A stretch of DNA of 9,436 nt from BOG-908 sp964244695 (GTDB taxonomy: Bacteria > Pseudomonadota > Alphaproteobacteria > Acetobacterales > Acetobacteraceae): the NCBI GenBank assembly GCA_964244695.1, contig CAXTJZ010000155.1, positions 1-9,436 on the forward strand, written 5' to 3'. The notes under the pieces were generated by a model. The model was given only the letters and a program-made list of their open reading frames with translations. It did not search any database and had not been told where the DNA came from. Shown here piece after piece: positions 4,773-9,436 of this stretch. A program made the position numbers and the translations under genes. The stretch's first letter is position 1. Every line of letters begins with the position of its first letter.

Positions 4773-5855
4773 ATGGATGCGGCGACCGCCGCCGGCCAGC
4801 CGTTCACACTGGCTGTGGATGCAATGGGGGGCGACAACGCGCCCGACATCGTGGTGAACGGCATCGGCATCGCGTCGGTTCGCCACCCTGCTGCGCGGTT
4901 CCTGCTGGTTGGCGACGAGACTCGGCTGACGCCTTTGCTCGCCGGAAATGCGCGGGCGCGGGATGCCTGCGTGGTCAGGCATACGTCCGACGCGATTGCG
5001 GCGGATTGCAAGCCCACGGTGGCGCTGCGGCTGCGGCAGTCCAGCATGCGGCTGGCGATAGACGCCGTGGCGTGCGGGCAGGCGCAGGGCGTGGTCTCGG
5101 CCGGCAACACGGGGGCGCTGCTGGCGCTGTCCAAGATCGTGCTGAAGACGCTGCCTGCGATCGACAGGCCGGCGATGGCGGCGATCATGCCGTCCGCGAG
5201 AGGCGACGTGGTCATGCTTGATCTGGGGGCCAACATCGCTTGCGACACGCGCAACTTGGTCGAGTTCGCTCTGCTGGGAGACATGTTCGCGCGCACCGTT
5301 CTGGGATTGACCGCGCCGCGTATCGGCGTGCTGAACGTGGGCAGCGAGGATGTGAAAGGCGACGACCGGGTGCGCGGGGCGGCCGAGATCATACGCCGCA
5401 GCCACATCGGGGCGCAGTTCCACGGGTTTGTGGAGGGGCATGACATCGCGGCGGGCACTACGGATGTGGTGGTGACCGACGGGTTCACCGGCAACGTGGC
5501 GCTGAAGACCGGCGAGGGGGCGTTGAAGCTGGTGAGCGACCTGCTGCGCCAGGTGTTCAACAGCAGCTTGTCGACCAAGCTGGGCTATCTGCTGGCCAAG
5601 CCCGGGCTGGAGCAGATGCGTATCTGGCTGGACCCGCGGCGTTATAATGGTGCGGTGATGCTCGGGCTGAACGGCGTGGTGGTCAAATCCCACGGCGGCA
5701 CGGATGCCGAGGGGTTCGCGCATGCGCTGGACGTGGCGCTGGACATGGTGGAACACCGGTTCAACGAACGTATCCGCGAAGGCCTCGGGCGGCTTGGGGG
5801 CGTGCTGTCCGACCGGCCGCCTGGCAACGGACCGGCCCTGGCGGCCGCAGGATAG
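4773..5855 (+). CDS. plsX: Phosphate acyltransferase PlsX
   Basis: PlsX converts acyl-ACP plus phosphate to acyl-phosphate, the donor used by PlsY to make lysophosphatidate, the first step of phospholipid synthesis. It is a peripheral cytoplasmic-membrane enzyme. The 360-residue product shows the family blocks: FTLAVDAMGGDNAPDIVV (11-28), VVSAGNTGALLA (107-118), RPAMAAIMPS (132-141), MLDLGANI (148-155), VTDGFTGNVALKTGEG (234-249), RYNGAVMLGLNGVVVKSHGG (290-309). Start choice: ATG 4773 has GGAGAGG (4758-4764) at 8-nt spacing and gives a normal N-terminus. An in-frame GTG at 4743 would add ten residues (MSASAGEVVT) but lacks a ribosome site and touches a duplicated sequence. It lies between rpmF and fabH, with only 3 nt to the fabH ATG, implying one operon. 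Confidence 0.96.
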   Translation: MDAATAAGQPFTLAVDAMGGDNAPDIVVNGIGIASVRHPAARFLLVGDETRLTPLLAGNARARDACVVRHTSDAIAADCKPTVALRLRQSSMRLAIDAVACGQAQGVVSAGNTGALLALSKIVLKTLPAIDRPAMAAIMPSARGDVVMLDLGANIACDTRNLVEFALLGDMFARTVLGLTAPRIGVLNVGSEDVKGDDRVRGAAEIIRRSHIGAQFHGFVEGHDIAAGTTDVVVTDGFTGNVALKTGEGALKLVSDLLRQVFNSSLSTKLGYLLAKPGLEQMRIWLDPRRYNGAVMLGLNGVVVKSHGGTDAEGFAHALDVALDMVEHRFNERIREGLGRLGGVLSDRPPGNGPALAAAG

Positions 5856-5858
5856 TCT

Positions 5859-6830
5859 ATGATCCGTGCGCGTATCACCGGCGTGGGCGGGTATCTGCCC
5901 CGCCGGATCGTCACCAATGACGAGCTTTCGAAGACGCTGGACACGTCCGACGAATGGATTGCGGCGCGTACCGGCATACGGCAGCGGCATGTGGCCAGCG
6001 CGGACGAGACGGCGGCCTTCATGGGCACGCGAGCGGCCGAGGCGGCGCTGCGGCAGGCGGGTGTGGCTGCCGGCACGGTGGACGCGATCATACTTGCCAC
6101 CGCCACCCCTGACGAGGCGTTCCCGGCGACGGCGGTGCGGGTGCAGGCGGCGCTGGGACTCGCCTCGGGGTTCGCCTTCGACGTGAGTGCGGCGTGCAGC
6201 GGGTTCGTCTATGCGCTGGCGATGGCGGACGCGTTCATGCAGGCGGGCACGATCAGGACGGCGCTGGTGATCGGCAGCGAGGTGTATTCGCGGATACTGG
6301 ACTGGACGGACCGCGGCACCTGCGTGCTGTTCGGCGACGGCGCCGGTGCGGTTCTGCTGCAGGCAAGTGAGGGCGCGGCTGACGACGCCCTGCCGGGAAT
6401 ATTGTCCACCCACCTGCATGCGAACGGGGCGTATGGCGACCTGCTGTATGTCGATGGCGCTGTCGGGCGGAAGGAGCGCTCGGGCCACCTGGTGATGAAG
6501 GGGGCCGAGGTTTTCCGCCATGCGGTGACCAAGCTGGCGGGCGCTGTGGATGAAGCGCTGGCGGCCAACGGGCTGTCGCACGCGGATGTGGACTGGCTGG
6601 TGCCGCACCAGGCGAACCGGCGCATCATCGACAGCATGGGCAAGAAGCTTGGGCTGCCGGCCGAGCGCGTGGTGGTGACGGTGGACCGGCATGCGAACAC
6701 GTCTGCCGCCTCGATCCCGCTGGCGCTGGCCGAGGCGGTGGCGGACGGGCGCGTCCGGGCGGGGCACCTGGTGCTGATGGAGGCTTTGGGGGGCGGGCTG
6801 ACCTGGGGGTCGGCGCTGGTGCGGATGTGA
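5859..6830 (+). CDS. fabH: Beta-ketoacyl-ACP synthase III (FabH)
   Basis: FabH condenses acetyl-CoA with malonyl-ACP to start type II fatty-acid synthesis in the cytoplasm. The 323-residue protein has normal length and a complete catalytic triad: Cys113 in VSAACSGFVYAL, His250 in WLVPHQANRRI, and Asn280 in RHANTSAAS. Other family blocks are TSDEWIAARTGIRQRH (29-44), LFGDGAGAVLL (157-167) and the C-terminal EALGGGLTWGSALV. It starts 3 nt after the plsX stop, with AGGA overlapping that region, so it is translated with plsX. Downstream come two GC hairpins and then a repeat singlet, and the usual next gene ihfA is displaced by the glycosyltransferase gene. Confidence 0.97.
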   Translation: MIRARITGVGGYLPRRIVTNDELSKTLDTSDEWIAARTGIRQRHVASADETAAFMGTRAAEAALRQAGVAAGTVDAIILATATPDEAFPATAVRVQAALGLASGFAFDVSAACSGFVYALAMADAFMQAGTIRTALVIGSEVYSRILDWTDRGTCVLFGDGAGAVLLQASEGAADDALPGILSTHLHANGAYGDLLYVDGAVGRKERSGHLVMKGAEVFRHAVTKLAGAVDEALAANGLSHADVDWLVPHQANRRIIDSMGKKLGLPAERVVVTVDRHANTSAASIPLALAEAVADGRVRAGHLVLMEALGGGLTWGSALVRM

Positions 6831-6836
6831 GGAGGA

Positions 6837-6872
6837 CGGGAGCCGGTCCCGCCTGCGCCGCGGCCCGCGCAG
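6837..6872 (+). terminator. Tandem GC hairpins after fabH, possible terminator
   Basis: Six nucleotides after the fabH stop lies a 5-bp stem CGGGA/TCCCG (6837-6841 with 6847-6851), followed by CTGCGC/GCGCAG (6853-6858 with 6867-6872). Neither is followed by a T run; the nearest T6 and T7 tracts belong to the repeat singlet 60-80 nt downstream. They may mark the end of the rpmF-plsX-fabH transcript, alone or with that element, but the intrinsic-terminator pattern is incomplete. Confidence 0.3.
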
Positions 6873-6925
6873 CCTCTGCCAGCCCGCACGTTTGCAGAAC
6901 CGGCAAGGCAGCGCCGCCGGCGTGG

Positions 6926-6974
6926 CGTAAACGTTTTTTGCGTCTTTTTTTCAAAAAAGAAGGCCTTCCTTCCG
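6926..6974 (+). repeat. Palindromic AT-hairpin element, single half-unit
   Basis: One plus-orientation half-unit: GTAAACG, T6, GCGTC, T7-C, A6, GAAGGCCTTCCTTCC. No facing minus-orientation half is found in 6831-6925. The stem has one uncompensated change (GTC opposite GAA), unlike the other copies. The glycosyltransferase reading frame is open through this element, so an over-long gene model could include it wrongly. Confidence 0.75.
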
Positions 6975-6995
6975 TTAGCCGCGCAGCCTGATCCG

Positions 6996-8405
6996 GTGGC
7001 GGCCGCCGGCGACGCGATCTTCGGGCTGCTGCACACGCCTGGCGGCGCGTTGGTCGGGTGGGATGAGGTGCGAGGCGCCATGCGGCATGCGCCAGGGGGC
7101 AGGCGCAACCTGGCGTGCCTGACGAACGGGCGGCAGGCGCATCTGATCGTGTTCGATCCGGAGACAGGCGGCGCGGTCGGCAATTTGGCCGTTGGGGCGG
7201 ACGGCGCGCTGGGCCTGGCGGCGCCGGGGAGCGCGCCTTGGTGGGATGTCGAGGAAGCCGGCGGGCTGCTTGGCTTGCGCGGCGCTTCTGGCCGGCTGGT
7301 CTGGCGGGCGGACGGCACGGTCGGGATAGGTGATGCCGTCGCGGAGTCGGCCGGCTGGTTCCTGGCGATCTCCTCGCTGACGGATGCCTGCCTGCGATCG
7401 ATGGCGTCGTCCGAGTGGATACAGGCGAACGGGGCGCCCGTGGTGCTGGAGACCGCCGGCGAGGCGGAGCCGGCGCTTCGGTTGGGTCACGAGCTGGTGC
7501 GGCTCGGCGGGGTGCCTGGGCCGTTCGTGGTGGCGGACGAGGCGGCGGGCGGTGGCGTGAAGCGGCAGATACTCGTGGTGGGGGCGCAGGGGCGGCTGCA
7601 CCGGCTGGGGTTGTTCCGGCCGGTGATCTGCTTCGCGGTGTTCGGCGACGACGCGTATTACGACGCGCTTGGCCTGGCATTGCACGCCCTGCACCGGTTC
7701 GGGCTCTACAAGGGCACGGTGTGCATCGGCGCGGACAGGCCGCGCGCGGCAGTGGCCGCGTACGTGCCGGAGGTTTATCGCGACACCTGGCTGCATGTGG
7801 ACGTGCCGGCGGAGGCGGGGCTGTTCGGCCGCTACGGCATGGAGGGCTGGGGGTTGGAAGCGTTCCAGCCGGTGCTGTACATGGACGCCGACGTGGTGGC
7901 GAATGCCAGGCTGCGGCCGCTGCTCGTCCAGCTCGCGATGTCGCCGCGTGTTCATGTGGCGACCGAGCGGGATCTGGAGGCGATGTTTGCCGGGCGTACC
8001 GGGGCGGACATGGCGGAGTCGCATGATGCGGCCTGGTTCGGGGGGTGGCTGCTCGCGGCTGATCCGCGCTTTCGCGGCAGGACACCGGCTTTCGGGTCGT
8101 CGGGGGTGATCGGGGCGGATCACGTCTCGCGGTTGCGGGTGCCGTTCGCGCTCGTGCAGTCACTGCGGCGCGTGGTGGAACCGGCGCGAATTGCTGCCTA
8201 CACGGACCAGGCGCTGGCGAATTACGCCCTGCACGTGTGCAATGCCGGGTTCGGGATGATGAACGGCTTTGTCGATTTCGCGCGCAGCGCGGAGGCGGCG
8301 GGGGCTGCGCGGCGGGGGCTGATGCATTTCCACTCTGGCGTGGGAAGCGGCTGGCTGAAGCGGGATGCCATGCGGCGGTATGTGGCACAGCTGGAAGCTG
8401 GGTGA
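6996..8405 (+). CDS. Putative GT8-like glycosyltransferase with unrecognised N-terminal region
   Basis: This is a 469-residue protein from GTG 6996. The C-terminal half (about 208-460) looks like a GT-A fold, family-8-type glycosyltransferase. RPVICFAVFGDDAYYDALGL (208-227) fits the nucleotide-sugar entry strand. A DxD metal site lies in VLYMDADVVANARL (293-306; Asp297, Asp299). AFGSSGVIGA (365-374) and TDQALANY (403-410) match the family's FNxGV and DQxxLN blocks, and MHFHSGVGSGWLK (443-455) resembles the C-terminal HxxG...KPW metal-binding end. The N-terminal 200 residues are not recognised; repeated short Gly-rich strands (GNLAVGADGALGL, GRLVWRADGTVGIG) suggest a beta-rich domain. No signal peptide or membrane helix is seen. 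GTG 6996 has no Shine-Dalgarno sequence; ATG 7080 (Met29), with GCGAGG nearby, is an alternative. It interrupts the usual fabH-ihfA order. Substrate unknown. Confidence 0.6.
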   Translation: MAAAGDAIFGLLHTPGGALVGWDEVRGAMRHAPGGRRNLACLTNGRQAHLIVFDPETGGAVGNLAVGADGALGLAAPGSAPWWDVEEAGGLLGLRGASGRLVWRADGTVGIGDAVAESAGWFLAISSLTDACLRSMASSEWIQANGAPVVLETAGEAEPALRLGHELVRLGGVPGPFVVADEAAGGGVKRQILVVGAQGRLHRLGLFRPVICFAVFGDDAYYDALGLALHALHRFGLYKGTVCIGADRPRAAVAAYVPEVYRDTWLHVDVPAEAGLFGRYGMEGWGLEAFQPVLYMDADVVANARLRPLLVQLAMSPRVHVATERDLEAMFAGRTGADMAESHDAAWFGGWLLAADPRFRGRTPAFGSSGVIGADHVSRLRVPFALVQSLRRVVEPARIAAYTDQALANYALHVCNAGFGMMNGFVDFARSAEAAGAARRGLMHFHSGVGSGWLKRDAMRRYVAQLEAG

Positions 8406-8495
8406 GGCGCACGCACGCGGTTATGGCCAGGGCGTAATCCACGAAGCGACGACCTGCCTGCCGTGTTCCTGGATGGAACGGCTTCATCTAACGTG

Positions 8496-8543
8496 TTGAA
8501 CATGCGTCATTTCATTGACGTGCGGCGTGCGGCTCATTAACTT
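8496..8543 (+). promoter_or_regulatory. Candidate ihfA promoter with an overlapping inverted repeat
   Basis: TTGACG (8515-8520) resembles a -35 box; 17 bp later is TAACTT (8538-8543), a weak -10. This would place the transcript start very close to the ihfA ATG at 8550, implying a leaderless or near-leaderless message, which fits the lack of a good Shine-Dalgarno sequence (only GAAG 2 nt before the ATG). An inverted repeat CGTCA-N6-TGACG (8505-8509 with 8516-8520) overlaps the -35 and could be an operator. TTGAAC at 8496-8501 is an alternative -35 without a matching -10. Confidence 0.35.
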
Positions 8544-8549
8544 GAAGAC

Positions 8550-8864
8550 ATGAATACCGTTACCAGGGCCCATATTTCAGAGCGTATCTACGCCCAGGTC
8601 GGGCTTTCGCGGAACGAGTCGGCGGAGTTGCTGGAGAGCGTGCTGGAGAGTGTTTCGGCGGCGTTGGAATCTGGTGAATCTGTTAAGATCAGTGGGTTCG
8701 GGACGTTTTCTGTCAGGCAGAAAGGGCGGCGTATCGGGCGTAATCCGAAGACCGGGGTGGAAGTACCCATCCTGCCAAGGCGGGTGCTGGTGTTCCGGCC
8801 GAGCCAGGTGCTGAAGGCGCAGATCAACGGCCAGGCGATCCCGGCCGTGGGCGACGACGAATGA
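8550..8864 (+). CDS. ihfA: Integration host factor subunit alpha
   Basis: A 104-residue DNA-bending protein of the HU/IHF family, alpha subunit, which pairs with IHF-beta in nucleoid architecture, recombination and promoter activation. The dimerisation helices span about 6-43 (ISERIYAQVGLSRNESAELL and VLESVSAALESGESVKI), followed by SGFGTFSVRQKGRRIGRNP (48-66). Pro66, at the tip of the DNA-binding arm in GRNPKTG, is the residue that intercalates and kinks DNA. VEVPILPRRVLVFRPSQVLK (70-89) is the alpha-type signature, with PRRV and FRPSQ distinguishing it from HU. It is slightly longer than E. coli IhfA, with a short acidic tail. The ATGA overlap with the next gene indicates coupling to the MerR-type regulator, a conserved alphaproteobacterial pair. 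Confidence 0.95.
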   Translation: MNTVTRAHISERIYAQVGLSRNESAELLESVLESVSAALESGESVKISGFGTFSVRQKGRRIGRNPKTGVEVPILPRRVLVFRPSQVLKAQINGQAIPAVGDDE

Positions 8865-9382
8865 GTGCTGCGGCGGGATATGACAGGCTGGACATGCCTG
8901 AGGCGCCCGACGAGGCGGGGCGGCTGAGGCTGCGCAAGTCGGCCGGGGCGTTCCGCACCATCAGCGAGGTGGCCGACGAGCTGCACATCCCGCAGCACGT
9001 GCTGCGTTTCTGGGAAACGAAGTTTCCGCAGGTGAAGCCGCTGAAGCGGGGTGGCGGGCGGCGGTATTACCGGCCGGACGACATAGCGCTGCTGCGGCGG
9101 GTGTCTGACCTGCTTTACACCCAAGGATACACGATAAAGGGTGTGCAACGGCTGCTGCGGGAGGGCGGCGGCCGGTTGGCCGATGATATCCCGCCGCCGA
9201 CCGAGGCCGAGCGCCTGGCGGCCGAGGCGGAGCGTGCGGCCGGGGCGGCGCCGCAGATGCAGTTGGTGATGCAGGAAGTGCCGGCGGCGCCGGTTAGGCG
9301 GCAAAGCGAGGTGGAGCGGCTGCGGGCGGCTCTGGTTTACGCGCTGGGTGAGTTGGAGGCGCTGCGAGCGATGGTGGGTTAA
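8861..9382 (+). CDS. MerR-family transcriptional regulator (ihfA-linked type)
   Basis: A 173-residue regulator with an N-terminal winged-helix MerR domain. The helix-turn-helix is at about 32-51 (RTISEVADELHIPQHVLRFW), with ETKFPQVKPLKRGGGRRYYR and PDDI (52-75) forming the wing. The second helix pair LLRRVSDLLYTQGYTIKGVQ (77-96) follows. The usual long MerR dimerisation helix is replaced by a Pro/Ala-rich linker (about 109-146) and a short C-terminal helix (147-172) with regular leucines, and no metal-binding cysteines are present, so classical metal sensing is not supported. Its ATG overlaps the ihfA stop (ATGA). This MerR protein is a constant ihfA neighbour in Alphaproteobacteria; its signal is unknown. 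The stop TAA (9380-9382) overlaps the start of the next repeat half-unit. Confidence 0.92.
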   Translation: MSAAAGYDRLDMPEAPDEAGRLRLRKSAGAFRTISEVADELHIPQHVLRFWETKFPQVKPLKRGGGRRYYRPDDIALLRRVSDLLYTQGYTIKGVQRLLREGGGRLADDIPPPTEAERLAAEAERAAGAAPQMQLVMQEVPAAPVRRQSEVERLRAALVYALGELEALRAMVG

Positions 9383-9436
9383 GGAAGAAAGCAGTTCTTT
9401 TTTGAAAAAAAGAACCAAAAAACTTTTGCTCCCTGT
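9381..9436 (-). repeat. Palindromic AT-hairpin element, left half of a likely doublet cut by the window edge
   Basis: A minus-orientation half-unit starts within the MerR stop codon: GGAAGAAAGCA, stem GTTC (9394-9397), T6-G-A7, stem GAAC (9412-9415), then AAAAAACTTTTGCTCCCTGT to the last base. By analogy with doublets A and C, a GC-rich spacer and a plus-orientation half should follow just outside the window. Its stem sequence differs from all other copies here yet still pairs perfectly. Confidence 0.8.

Noticed and set aside
4521..6767. A 748-codon open frame on the minus strand opposite rpmF, plsX and fabH
   Set aside because: It lies opposite three firmly identified genes. Its product is an Arg/His/Gln-rich low-complexity chain typical of antisense frames in GC-rich DNA, with no recognisable domain.
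6625..8487. A 620-codon minus-strand open frame opposite the glycosyltransferase gene
   Set aside because: Pro/Arg/Ala-rich shadow translation without domains. It also reads through the AT-hairpin repeat at 6926-6974.
313..9436. CRISPR array interpretation of the recurring repeats
   Set aside because: Copies are kilobases apart, occur in both orientations, lack regular spacers, and no cas gene is present.

Overview
The window is a GC-rich alphaproteobacterial chromosome segment, most likely from the family Acetobacteraceae. Three things point there. The housekeeping order is bamE (divergent) / ubiquinol-cytochrome c chaperone / yceD-DUF177 ... rpmF-plsX-fabH ... ihfA-merR, which is characteristic of Alphaproteobacteria. 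GTG starts and stop/start overlaps are common. Finally, AT-rich hairpin repeats (TTTTTTGCTTC...GAAGGCC type) sit between the genes; from memory, unverified here, such repeats are frequent in acetic-acid-bacteria genomes. I do not commit to a genus.

Layout. At the left edge a truncated bamE lipoprotein gene reads leftwards from a GTG at 240. Everything else reads rightwards. A Cbp3/UQCC-type cytochrome bc1 chaperone (562-1119) overlaps a DUF177/YceD protein (1119-1640). A DUF2254 membrane protein gene follows (1911-3226), broken in two by a -1 frameshift near 2807, then an MscS-type channel (3377-4327). The lipid/ribosome block is rpmF (4530-4733), plsX (4773-5855) and fabH (5859-6830). A putative GT8-like glycosyltransferase with an unrecognised N-terminal half (6996-8405) lies between fabH and ihfA (8550-8864). 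A MerR-family regulator (8861-9382) overlaps the end of ihfA.

How the genes relate. PlsX makes acyl-phosphate from acyl-ACP and FabH starts fatty-acid chains, so the rpmF-plsX-fabH unit ties ribosome production to membrane-lipid synthesis. YceD and L32 are normally immediate neighbours; here about 2.9 kb carrying DUF2254 and MscS (both membrane proteins) separates them. The glycosyltransferase similarly separates fabH from ihfA. The window therefore looks like an ancestral core cluster opened at two points by accessory genes.

The most striking non-coding signal is a family of short palindromic elements in the gaps. Eight half-units of one family are visible: three inverted doublets (313-478, 1641-1786, 4328-4456), one singlet (6926-6974) and one left half cut by the window end (9381-9436). 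Each half carries an AT-rich hairpin whose stem differs between copies with base pairing preserved (CTTC/GAAG, GTCC/GGAC, GTTC/GAAC), and the doublets are arranged like REPINs. A second, GC-rich inverted element (3231-3352) fills the gap before mscS. In four of the gaps the element starts within about 5 bp of the preceding stop codon, so the elements divide the run of genes into short transcription-unit-like blocks. No tRNA, rRNA, CRISPR array, transposase or phage gene is visible.
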